Assembly (NCBI GenBank): GCA_902803455.1
Contig: CADCQC010000249.1
Span: 1 to 12,358 of the forward strand
Reading direction: 5' to 3'
Length of the DNA: 12,358 nucleotides
From: an uncultured Prevotellaceae bacterium
GTDB lineage: Bacteria > Bacteroidota > Bacteroidia > Bacteroidales > Bacteroidaceae
A program made the position numbers and the translations under genes. Positions 5,989 to 12,358 of this stretch are shown piece after piece. The notes under the pieces were generated by a model that had not been told where the DNA came from, made no database searches, and was given only the letters and a program-made list of their open reading frames with translations. Positions within the stretch are counted from its first letter, which is position 1, and the number at the start of each line of letters is the position of its first letter.

Positions 5989-7284
5989 TTATTCTCCGGT
6001 GTATTTGCCCACGAAAAGAATGACATCTGAAGATGCCTCGCTGATGACATAGACAAAGGGACGGTTGGCGTGGAATGTTGCTTTTTGATATTCCTTGGAG
6101 ATTGCCGACGTTGCCATCCCCTCCGCCACAGTCACAACAGCTGCCTCCGAACCTTCCTCGTTCACTTTGATGGAGGCCTTCTGGCGCATCATGGCGATAT
6201 AAATAGGCAATGTACACATGTTGCAGATTTCTATGCATGTAGGTTCAAAAGCCAACTTGATACCCAGCTGCTGTAGTAGGCCGATGAGTCGGCCATTCAT
6301 CTGATCGGTATCCGTGGTAACGTCGAAACGCGGTAGTTTCAGATCCACCTCATAAGGGTTCATCGATACGTTCAGATGGGTCGTTAAAAAACTGCCGTGT
6401 CCAGTCATTTCGTCAATCACGTCTTCCGTGCTCTTTCCCTCCTCGGGCAAGAGCACTGTCATGTTCCACATCCCGTTGCTGTAAGGAAGCCTGACTGCGG
6501 AGAATGTGTCGTTATGCGTATAGGCGATAAGTGCGGCCTGATGCATCATGGGCTGTTGAGTGATGCCTTTTTCTGTGGTGAAGGTCTCCGTCTTGGTGTA
6601 ATTCGGGTCAAACTTAGAAGTCCAGTCGGCTTTGAAGTAGATGGCATTGAGGAGATAAGACACTATCTTGGGGTTCACTTCATCGAGGATGGTGGGAATC
6701 ATCCCGTTGGTCTTGTCGTTGCACCAGTCGTTGATGTGGCTGAGTGTGCTCGGCGAGTTGAAATCAAGGGCTTCGGCTTTGGCATCATAATAGTGTTCCA
6801 TATCCTTTTGAAACTGTTCTTTCAGTGTGTAGGTCTTGTTGAGGAAGATGGCATTGGCGATGTTCAATGTCACTTGGTCATCTACTTTGGGCAGATTGTC
6901 GATGAGGTTCTTGCAATACTCGTTTACTGCCTGTATGCCTCCCTTATGAAAACCTAACGCCTGTTCCAGTTCCAGTTCCGTCTGGCCAGTGGCAGCAGCG
7001 TTCACCATGCCTAAGACGTAGGTGATGCTTAGAGGTGAGTAGATGTAACTCTTGCCGCTGGGGCTTGCCTGATTGGCTGATTTCAGGAATTTTAGGGTGA
7101 AACCATTGTTGTCACTGACAAAAGTTTTCTGATCATTTGTCAGTTGGATATATCGTGGTGTCGACAACATGTTCACAATTCGTGCGTTTTTGCCAAAATC
7201 GTCCACCATATCTGATTGGCTGCACGATAGCATCATGCCAACGATGACGACAGTTGAAATGGTAATTAGATAATTTTTCATCAT
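5989..7284 (-). CDS. Serpin (serine/cysteine protease inhibitor) lipoprotein
   Basis: The product should trap proteases by the serpin suicide mechanism at the cell envelope. Residues 1-20 are a signal ending in MLS-C21, a lipobox, so it is probably an outer-membrane lipoprotein. Acidic residues follow C21 (D25, D28, D29), possibly marking surface export. The serpin core is clear: YIYSPLSITYVLGMVNAAATG, ANAIFLN, LNAIYFKADW, KASIKVNEEG, and NRPFVYVI at the end. The reactive-loop hinge GSEAAVVT (378-385) keeps the small residues needed for loop insertion, so it should be inhibitory. By standard counting from P15 the P1-P1' bond is T392-S393, but the loop is about three residues longer than in antithrombin, so P1 could be shifted. 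The 431-residue length is normal. Characterised relatives include miropin of Tannerella forsythia. The start at 7284 has a second in-frame ATG as its next codon. No clear promoter was found upstream. Confidence 0.93.
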   Translation of the reverse strand: MMKNYLITISTVVIVGMMLSCSQSDMVDDFGKNARIVNMLSTPRYIQLTNDQKTFVSDNNGFTLKFLKSANQASPSGKSYIYSPLSITYVLGMVNAAATGQTELELEQALGFHKGGIQAVNEYCKNLIDNLPKVDDQVTLNIANAIFLNKTYTLKEQFQKDMEHYYDAKAEALDFNSPSTLSHINDWCNDKTNGMIPTILDEVNPKIVSYLLNAIYFKADWTSKFDPNYTKTETFTTEKGITQQPMMHQAALIAYTHNDTFSAVRLPYSNGMWNMTVLLPEEGKSTEDVIDEMTGHGSFLTTHLNVSMNPYEVDLKLPRFDVTTDTDQMNGRLIGLLQQLGIKLAFEPTCIEICNMCTLPIYIAMMRQKASIKVNEEGSEAAVVTVAEGMATSAISKEYQKATFHANRPFVYVISEASSDVILFVGKYTGE

Positions 7285-7492
7285 GGCTTTCTTATTATGT
7301 TCGTATTTTAGATATTTTTGATCTGTGAAATAAAAAGATAATCTCCGAAGAAATATGATAGTCGCTATAATAATAATGATGAAGATAATATGTTCTTGTA
7401 TGGAATATGGTTAAAAAATCTAAAATTTAGGAATGCACCATACAAGATTTGCCTTTCTTTGTATTATAAAAAGAGAAACTGCCAGATAAAGC

Positions 7493-8035
7493 ATGTCAAA
7501 ATATCTCGTTGAGCGCATACGAAATCATGACCGGCAGGCGATGAACGAACTCTACCAGCAATATGTAGGGCGGCTCTCGTCGGTCTGCTACCGCTATGTG
7601 CCATCGGATGACGATGCGAAAGATGTCTTGCAGAATAGCTTTATCAAAATCTTCACCTCGCTGCCAAAGTTTGAATACCGCAACGAACCGTCGTTTGAGG
7701 GCTGGATGGTGAAGGTGGTGGTCAACGAGGCGCTTCATTTCCTTAGAGCACGCAAGCGACTGAAGTTCAATGATCTGAAGGAGGCTGCCGCTCTGCAAAC
7801 AGATGATGAGATCCCTGATACGGATCTTCTCTCGGCTGATGAGTTGCACCAGTTGATCAGCCGACTGCCTGACGGTTACCGAACGGTGCTCAACCTCTAT
7901 GTTTTTGAAAATTGTCCTCACAAGAGAATCGCAGAATTGTTGGGGATCAAAGAGGCTTCGTCGGCCTCTCAATTCTATTGTGCCAAAAGGCTCCTTGCTA
8001 AAAAAATCAAAGAACTCATGGACAAAAGACGATGA
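7493..8035 (+). CDS. ECF-type RNA polymerase sigma factor
   Basis: A group 4 sigma factor that directs RNA polymerase to a small regulon. Region 2 spans roughly residues 13-87: AMNELYQQYVGRLSS, then DDDAKDVLQNSFIKIF (core binding and -10 recognition), then EGWMVKVVVNEALHFLRARKR. Region 4 spans roughly 118-172: LISRLPDGYRTVLNLYVFEN, then the helix-turn-helix HKRIAELLGIKEASSASQFY. There is no region 1.1 or 3, and 180 residues is normal for the type. Its TGA overlaps the ATG of the next gene (ATGA), so the pair is translationally coupled. That partner carries an anti-sigma-like N-terminus, so the sigma factor is probably held inactive until an envelope signal releases it. No strong TAnnTTTG promoter is visible upstream, which may mean it is transcribed by its own sigma form. 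The target regulon is unknown. Confidence 0.93.
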   Translation: MSKYLVERIRNHDRQAMNELYQQYVGRLSSVCYRYVPSDDDAKDVLQNSFIKIFTSLPKFEYRNEPSFEGWMVKVVVNEALHFLRARKRLKFNDLKEAAALQTDDEIPDTDLLSADELHQLISRLPDGYRTVLNLYVFENCPHKRIAELLGIKEASSASQFYCAKRLLAKKIKELMDKRR

Positions 8036-9363
8036 AAGATAATTGGACTGATAAAATGAGAAGGACAATGGCAGGGCATCGGAAAGATCCGCCTGCCGGC
8101 CTATGGGAAAGCATCTGTGAGCAGATGGATTCTGCCTCAGATATCATCCCTGAGCAAAAATCCCCATCCTCAGACAGCATCCCTGAGCAGATAGAGCCAT
8201 GCCCAAAGCCCATGCGCAATCCGGCTGTCATCAGAAGCTCGTGGAGAAAGTGGCCATGGGTGGCTGCAGCTTCAGTTTTGGCTCTGGTCGGATTCTTTTT
8301 CCTCCACAGCAATAGCAGCGACGAGCCGTCCCTCCATTCTAATCTCCAGGTTTCCACTTCTCCGACTGCTGAGGCTGAACCTCAGCCTCCCCTCCATTCT
8401 GCTTCCCAGGCTTCCCGTTCTTCGCATGCTGAGGCTGAGCCTCAGCCTTCCCTCTCTCGTCAGCAGGTAGCCATCACCCCAGTGAAGAGCCGCCCGTTGG
8501 AGGACGCACTTGGCGTGCCCCTCGATCACCCTGACAGCTCTGCTCACACCCCGTCTGCCAACCCTGCTCTTGACCCGCCATCCAGCACAGCCCACATCGA
8601 TTTGACTGAACAACGCTCAGATACAGAGTCAAATGACGAGAGGTCGCAGCAAGTAGCAGACCATCAGTCACCTCGTCATGAGTCTGCATCACCCCTTCCT
8701 CATTCTGGCAAAACCCCAGTGACTCGGCAACCTTCTGCCTCTGGTTCCCACAAGTGGTCTATTGGTGTCAATGCCTCTGGAGGATTGCTGGCTGCACAGT
8801 CAACCACCATGCGCAATGACCGAATATATTATGATTTCAATGGTATAAACAAATCCGCTGGTTCTTATTCATATTCTTATTTTTTACCTCGTTATTCCTA
8901 CGTCCTCACCGACTATGTGTCGGACCACCACCTCCCGATCCGTTTTGGACTGAGTTTGGATTGCGAGTTATCACCCCGTCTGACGCTTCTCAGTGGCCTT
9001 TCCTACACCTATCTGTACTCAAAGTTAAGTCTGCCGCTTTATCCGGAAACCACCATCGACCAGGAACTCCATTACATCGGCATCCCTCTGGGCTTGTCTT
9101 GGCAGTGGTGGTCATCGCAACATATCCAACTTTACGTCTCAGGAGATGTGACTGTGGAGAAATGCCTCAACGACAGTCCCTGGCAATGGTCCACCCATGC
9201 GGCTGCAGGAGCTGAATACCTTCTCTTCCGGCAGATTGGATTCTATGTGGAACCATCTCTGGGTTATTATTTCGATGACGGCTCCAGATTAGAGCATTAT
9301 TATAAAAAGCACCCTCTGACACCCTCTCTCGAATTCGGACTTCGGATGCATCTGAATCAATGA
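8032..9363 (+). CDS. Anti-sigma-like membrane protein with C-terminal beta-barrel domain
   Basis: A 443-aa protein overlapping the sigma gene by 4 bp. The N-terminal 70 residues are cytoplasmic and begin WTDKMRRTMAGHRKDPPAGLWE, a pattern common in Bacteroidota proteins encoded right after ECF sigma genes. They include an 11-residue unit in three tandem copies (residues 27-59). One membrane helix follows at about 74-91 (WPWVAAASVLALVGFFFL). Residues 92-240 are a low-complexity Ser/Pro/Ala/His linker with a 20-residue tandem repeat. Residues 240-443 alternate polar and aromatic residues in strands (HKWSIGVNASGG, IRFGLSLDCELSPRLTLLSG, HYIGIPLGLSWQWW, GFYVEPSLGYYF) like an OmpA-type or OMP_b-brl domain. 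Inference: it spans the envelope, sensing outer-membrane state with the barrel domain and sequestering the sigma factor inside. The anti-sigma role rests on position and architecture; no zinc-binding ZAS motif is seen. Confidence 0.75.
   Translation: MKDNWTDKMRRTMAGHRKDPPAGLWESICEQMDSASDIIPEQKSPSSDSIPEQIEPCPKPMRNPAVIRSSWRKWPWVAAASVLALVGFFFLHSNSSDEPSLHSNLQVSTSPTAEAEPQPPLHSASQASRSSHAEAEPQPSLSRQQVAITPVKSRPLEDALGVPLDHPDSSAHTPSANPALDPPSSTAHIDLTEQRSDTESNDERSQQVADHQSPRHESASPLPHSGKTPVTRQPSASGSHKWSIGVNASGGLLAAQSTTMRNDRIYYDFNGINKSAGSYSYSYFLPRYSYVLTDYVSDHHLPIRFGLSLDCELSPRLTLLSGLSYTYLYSKLSLPLYPETTIDQELHYIGIPLGLSWQWWSSQHIQLYVSGDVTVEKCLNDSPWQWSTHAAAGAEYLLFRQIGFYVEPSLGYYFDDGSRLEHYYKKHPLTPSLEFGLRMHLNQ
8110..8208 (+). 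repeat. Three tandem 33-bp units (11 aa) in the anti-sigma-like domain
   Basis: Units start at 8110, 8143 and 8176 with exact 33-bp period. The conserved core is near CATCCCTGAGCA, giving SICEQMDSASD, IIPEQKSPSSD and SIPEQIEPCPK. They lie between the conserved N-terminal motif and the membrane helix, and they keep the reading frame. Confidence 0.7.
8326..8457 (+). repeat. 60-bp tandem repeat (20 aa), two copies plus a fragment
   Basis: Copies run 8326-8385 and 8386-8445, with a partial third from 8446. Each encodes a P-x-LHS-x-Q-S-AEAEPQ type unit: the first starts PSLHSNLQVS, the second PPLHSASQAS, and both end AEAEPQ. The repeat lies in the periplasmic linker just after the membrane helix and stays in frame. 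Such repeats can expand or contract by slippage or recombination and so change linker length. Confidence 0.85.
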
Positions 9364-9476
9364 CGTCTTATTCCCCGAATACCTCCAAATATCAAAACCT
9401 TTTTTATAATAAGATATATTAGCTGTGATGATTATCCTTCATATTCATTCATCGTTTCGGAAGTAGATTCCTTCAC

Positions 9477-11840
9477 TTAGTAGAGATCCACTGGCTTTGC
9501 TCCCATCTTGATCTTTATCTTCCCTCCTTTTACTACATCTGAAAAATGGATGTGAGGGTCGGTCATTTTCTTGCCGTTGAGACGGTACTCCTGCACGTAA
9601 ATCTCATCATCCTTGTGCTGGGATTTGAGGGATGGGTTAGTGGTGATGGTGAACCGCTTGCCAGAATAGTACTTGTCGCTGAGATGGATGGTGATCTTGT
9701 TGAATAGGGGACTGCCCAACGAGAAGACTGGGTCGATGTCATTTAGGCCGGTCACGCTGAAAAGACCCATGCTGGATATGACGTACCACGCACCCAACTG
9801 CCCCTGATCTTCATCCTGTCCGTAGCCATAGCCGTGAATGCCGTCGGTGCCGTAGAATTCGTCGAGGATGGCACGTACCCATTTCTGAGTTTTGGAGGGA
9901 CGGTTGGCCTCGTTGAAGAGCCAGGAGATATGCAGACATGGCTGGTTGCCATGATTGTAGAGGGTCTTCAAGCCTGCAAAAGCTCCTACCTCCGTGCCGC
10001 CGCTGAAAATCTTTGGCTGCGAGAGGATAAAAATGCTGTCGAGACGGGCATTGAACTCTTCCTCGCCGACTTTGGCTACCAATGCCTTGGCGTCGTGGGG
10101 TACATAGAAGGTGTATTGCCAGGCATTGCCTTCCTGAAATCCGCGCCATACCTCCATGGGGTCGAAATGGGGTATGAAGTGGCCGGCGGCATCCTTGGGG
10201 TGCATGAAGTTTTCCTTGTCATCGTAGATGCGCTCCCAACCCTTGGAAAGACTCATCAACTGGTTGTATTCGGGCTTGCCAAGTGCTTTGGCAAGTTGTG
10301 CCGTTGCCCAAGAGGTGAAGGAGTACTCCAATGTGTGGCTTGCGGAGAAGCGGAACTTCTCAGCTGGTCCGTCGGCATTTTCCACATGGGGCACATAGCC
10401 ATACTGTACAAATTCCTTGGTGTCTGATTTGCCTGCTCCAAAAGGACGGTCTTCTCCATCCAATTCGTTCTTACGGCAAGCCTCATATGCCAGTTCCACA
10501 TCGAAGTCGCGTATGCCGCACTGGTATGCGGCATTGATGAGCAGCGGTAGTTGGTTGGTTCCCACCCCCGACACATACCGGCTGTTGGCAAGACCGTCAC
10601 CCATCCATCCGGCATCCTTGAAGACCTGCAGGTGGGAACTGATATAATCCGAGGTGTACTCGGGATAAGCCAGAATCCACAACTGCCCTAAATTCCACTG
10701 ACCGCCCCAGAAAGCATCTGTATTATACATGTGATGGATGGGCTTGCCGTTCTTCATGGGCAACTGACCGATACCGCCGTCATGACGGGGATAGGCTCCG
10801 TTCACATCGCTGCAAAGGCCACGACCCAAAATTGCATGATAAAGGCCGGTGTAGAATTTTTTCATATCATCGTCTTTGGCAAATCTGACGTCTATGCGGC
10901 CTAACATTTCCTGCCATACGCTTTCATTGCGTTCCCGGGCTTGATCAAATGTCATATCCTTGGCCTCTGACTCACGGTTCAGGCGGGCATTCTCAACAGA
11001 GGTGTAGGAGATGCCCACGGCTACGGTCACCTTCTCGCCTTCTTCGGTGGGAAAGGTGACATAGACTCCTGCTCCAGGTCCGGACGCTTCTCTCTTGCCC
11101 TCGATAACTTCCTCACCGTTGAATGCTCCAATAGCTGCTATACCCTTATCGATAACGGCACTGAAATAGATGGGTACCTGAGCGCCGGGCTGATACTTCT
11201 TGACATACTCGGGCAGGGTGACCACATAACCCTCTACGGTCTTGCCATCCTCACTGACTTTCACGTGGGCATCCTTCACGGCGCCGCTCTCACCTGATCG
11301 GTTGCCTATATCAAAGAGGATTCGACTCTCTTCCGACTTGGGGTAGGTATAACGCTGAAAGGCGACTCGCTCCGTGGCGGTCAACTCGACCTTGATGCCA
11401 TAGTCCTGCAACGTGACGGCGTAATAGCCTGCGGTGGCTATTTCCTCTTTATGAGAGAATTTGGAACGGTATCCTTCGCCTTCGGAATCAATGGCTCCGG
11501 GAATGGTCTTTAATTCACCGCAGGTTGGCATCAGCACAATGCCGCCTACCTGAAACTCGTGGGTGCAGGGGAAACCTTCAATGGATTTGTCGCGATAATC
11601 GTAGCCCGTTGCCTCCCAACCGTCCTTGTTGCCCAAATGTCCGTTGGTACTGGGACCGGGCTTAGCCATTCCGAAAGGCATGGCGCCGGGAGCGAAGTGG
11701 AAGTAACGGCAATGTGCCGTACCGATACGTGGCTCTACATAGTGGGGGGGATACCATTGAGCAAAGGTCTTAGGGGGATCACAACTTGTTATGCATCCCA
11801 TGATGCTAGCAAGCAGCAATAGTGATTTGAATAGTTTCAT
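9477..11840 (-). CDS. GH92 alpha-mannosidase, lipoprotein
   Basis: A calcium-dependent exo-acting alpha-mannosidase that removes mannose from N-glycans, yeast mannan or similar glycans with inversion. The signal ends ITS-C20, a lipobox, placing it in the envelope. The N-terminal beta domain opens with VEPRIGTAHCRYFHFAPGAM, matching the family's VDPFIGT start. The catalytic domain holds GFQEGNAWQYTFYVPHD with the likely general acid E570, and QDEDQGQLGAWYVISSMG with D676 and D678, the likely base pair that activates water (positions matched to the Bacteroides BT3990 enzyme from memory). At 787 residues it is a normal length. The motif usually written GNEP reads GNQP here (Q633), which may change linkage preference. 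It has its own divergent promoter region shared with the gene at 12013. No sus genes or other N-glycan genes are in the window, so it may stand alone. Exact linkage specificity cannot be read from sequence. Confidence 0.93.
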   Translation of the reverse strand: MKLFKSLLLLASIMGCITSCDPPKTFAQWYPPHYVEPRIGTAHCRYFHFAPGAMPFGMAKPGPSTNGHLGNKDGWEATGYDYRDKSIEGFPCTHEFQVGGIVLMPTCGELKTIPGAIDSEGEGYRSKFSHKEEIATAGYYAVTLQDYGIKVELTATERVAFQRYTYPKSEESRILFDIGNRSGESGAVKDAHVKVSEDGKTVEGYVVTLPEYVKKYQPGAQVPIYFSAVIDKGIAAIGAFNGEEVIEGKREASGPGAGVYVTFPTEEGEKVTVAVGISYTSVENARLNRESEAKDMTFDQARERNESVWQEMLGRIDVRFAKDDDMKKFYTGLYHAILGRGLCSDVNGAYPRHDGGIGQLPMKNGKPIHHMYNTDAFWGGQWNLGQLWILAYPEYTSDYISSHLQVFKDAGWMGDGLANSRYVSGVGTNQLPLLINAAYQCGIRDFDVELAYEACRKNELDGEDRPFGAGKSDTKEFVQYGYVPHVENADGPAEKFRFSASHTLEYSFTSWATAQLAKALGKPEYNQLMSLSKGWERIYDDKENFMHPKDAAGHFIPHFDPMEVWRGFQEGNAWQYTFYVPHDAKALVAKVGEEEFNARLDSIFILSQPKIFSGGTEVGAFAGLKTLYNHGNQPCLHISWLFNEANRPSKTQKWVRAILDEFYGTDGIHGYGYGQDEDQGQLGAWYVISSMGLFSVTGLNDIDPVFSLGSPLFNKITIHLSDKYYSGKRFTITTNPSLKSQHKDDEIYVQEYRLNGKKMTDPHIHFSDVVKGGKIKIKMGAKPVDLY

Positions 11841-11888
11841 ATAAGTGGATTTTGCCTAAATAGGATCATAAAATTGTTATTATTGGGA

Positions 11889-11896
11889 CAAAGTTA
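11889..11896 (-). promoter_or_regulatory. Candidate -7 promoter element for the GH92 gene
   Basis: The minus strand reads TAACTTTG, matching TAnnTTTG, about 49 bases before the GH92 start codon. No TTTG at -33 spacing is present. It overlaps the inverted repeat at 11893-11908. Confidence 0.5.
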
Positions 11897-11908
11897 CTTT
11901 TTAGTAAC
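11893..11908. promoter_or_regulatory. Palindrome overlapping the GH92 promoter (possible operator)
   Basis: GTTACT at 11893-11898 and AGTAAC at 11903-11908 are a perfect 6-bp inverted repeat with a TTTT spacer. It covers the upstream half of the GH92 -7 box and extends into the spacer toward -33, where a bound dimeric repressor would block RNA polymerase. No regulator gene is adjacent. Confidence 0.4.
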
Positions 11909-11980
11909 GACATTCTACTTTCTTTTGCTATCTATGCACAATAAATAGCTACATTTATATGAAGAAAAATAAAAAATATG

Positions 11981-11988
11981 TACCTTTG
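11981..11988 (+). promoter_or_regulatory. Candidate -7 promoter element for the gene at 12013
   Basis: TACCTTTG matches TAnnTTTG 24 bases before the ATG at 12013. A transcript would begin around 11994, which rules against the in-frame ATG at 11992 and supports the 12013 start. No good -33 box is visible. Confidence 0.5.
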
Positions 11989-12012
11989 TCAATGTTTTTC
12001 ACGATTGAGAAT

Positions 12013-12358
12013 ATGAATAGACAAACGATCATCACCATCATGCTTACTTTTGTGGCAGTGTTGGGACAGGCACAGACAAAAGTTTGGAACAAGGTTGTGG
12101 CGGGCTACGTCAACGTACCCATCATCAGTATCACAAAAGTGTCGATTGACAATGACCGAACGGAGGTGTTCTTCCATCTGGATGTGCCACAGGAGATGAC
12201 GGGAGACTCTGTTCCTATCGCCAACAAGCCCACACTGCGTGCCGACGGGAAAGAGTATGCTGTAAAAGGAGCAACTGTCATCTCTTTGAGCAAACCCTAT
12301 AAAATCCCGGTAGACGGCAAGGTGGACTTCTCACTGATCTTCGAGCCTATCCCAGCCA
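12013..12358 (+). CDS. Secreted protein, probably N-terminus of a TlpA-like thiol-disulfide oxidoreductase (3' end outside window)
   Basis: The frame is open to the window end, giving 115 residues. MNRQTIITIMLTFVAVLGQAQ is a signal peptide cleaved near residue 21. The mature part reads TKVWNKVVAGYVNVPIISI, then LRADGKEYAVKGATVISL, then KVDFSLIFEPIP. From memory this matches the N-terminal domain of Bacteroidales (notably Prevotella) TlpA-family proteins, where it precedes a thioredoxin domain with a CxxC motif. That domain would lie beyond the window, so the assignment cannot be confirmed here. An in-frame ATG at 11992 would add seven residues that do not suit a signal peptide, and it sits at the expected transcription start. 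The gene is divergent from the GH92 gene with 172 bp between them, so the two may share regulation. Confidence 0.6.
   Translation, partial: MNRQTIITIMLTFVAVLGQAQTKVWNKVVAGYVNVPIISITKVSIDNDRTEVFFHLDVPQEMTGDSVPIANKPTLRADGKEYAVKGATVISLSKPYKIPVDGKVDFSLIFEPIPA

Noticed and set aside
6205..6240. C-x3-C-x2-C in the serpin as a radical SAM iron-sulfur motif
   Set aside because: The spacing matches by chance; the motif sits inside a clear serpin fold just before the reactive-loop hinge, with no radical SAM barrel around it.
6397..6957. 186-codon plus-strand open frame inside the serpin gene
   Set aside because: It is antisense to conserved serpin core motifs and has no start context or family resemblance.
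7496..8068. 190-codon open frame antisense to the sigma factor
   Set aside because: It mirrors the codon structure of the sigma gene, which has clear sigma-70 regions 2 and 4. The antisense product shows no recognisable domain.
8326..8457. Tandem repeats as a CRISPR-like array
   Set aside because: The units are adjacent without spacers, in frame, and encode a low-complexity linker.
9364..9476. Terminator between the convergent anti-sigma-like and GH92 genes
   Set aside because: Only 4-bp inverted repeats without T-runs on the right side were found, so no terminator is called.

Overview
The window reads as chromosomal DNA of a Bacteroidales bacterium, most likely Prevotellaceae (Prevotella/Segatella-like). 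This rests on Bacteroidota-type promoters (TTTG plus TAnnTTTG), weak A-rich ribosome binding regions instead of strong Shine-Dalgarno sites, and the gene content: GH105 and GH92 glycosidases, a serpin lipoprotein, a stand-alone TonB C-terminal domain protein, an ECF sigma factor coupled to a hybrid anti-sigma/beta-barrel protein, and what looks like the front of a TlpA-type protein. The genus is inference; there is no rRNA or marker gene.

Layout. (1) 1-1395, plus strand: a secreted GH105-type unsaturated glycuronyl hydrolase whose start lies just left of the window. (2) 1429-4941, minus strand: a two-gene transcription unit in which a promoter-like site and a roughly 195-nt leader with hairpins precede a 764-aa zinc-finger/TerD-like protein, followed 9 bp later by a GT2 glycosyltransferase and a good intrinsic terminator. 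(3) 4942-5215: intergenic DNA with several inverted repeats, including a long hairpin followed by T's on the plus strand. (4) 5216-7284, minus strand: a small periplasmic TonB-C protein with its own well-formed promoter, and upstream of it a serpin lipoprotein. (5) 7493-9363, plus strand: an ECF sigma factor overlapping by 4 bp a membrane protein that joins a cytoplasmic anti-sigma-like N-terminus, one membrane helix, a repeat-bearing linker and a C-terminal beta-barrel-like domain. (6) 9477-11840, minus strand: a GH92 alpha-mannosidase lipoprotein. (7) From 12013, plus strand: the beginning of a secreted protein, cut by the window end.

How it fits together. GH105 and GH92 point to use of pectin-derived and mannose-containing glycans (plant or host). 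The serpin would protect envelope proteins from host or competitor proteases. The sigma/anti-sigma pair is a cell-envelope signalling unit. None of these forms one obvious pathway. The least explained element is the zinc-finger/TerD-like protein with its glycosyltransferase partner and structured leader; it is the best candidate here for an undescribed system. No mobile element with a transposase, CRISPR array, tRNA or rRNA was seen.
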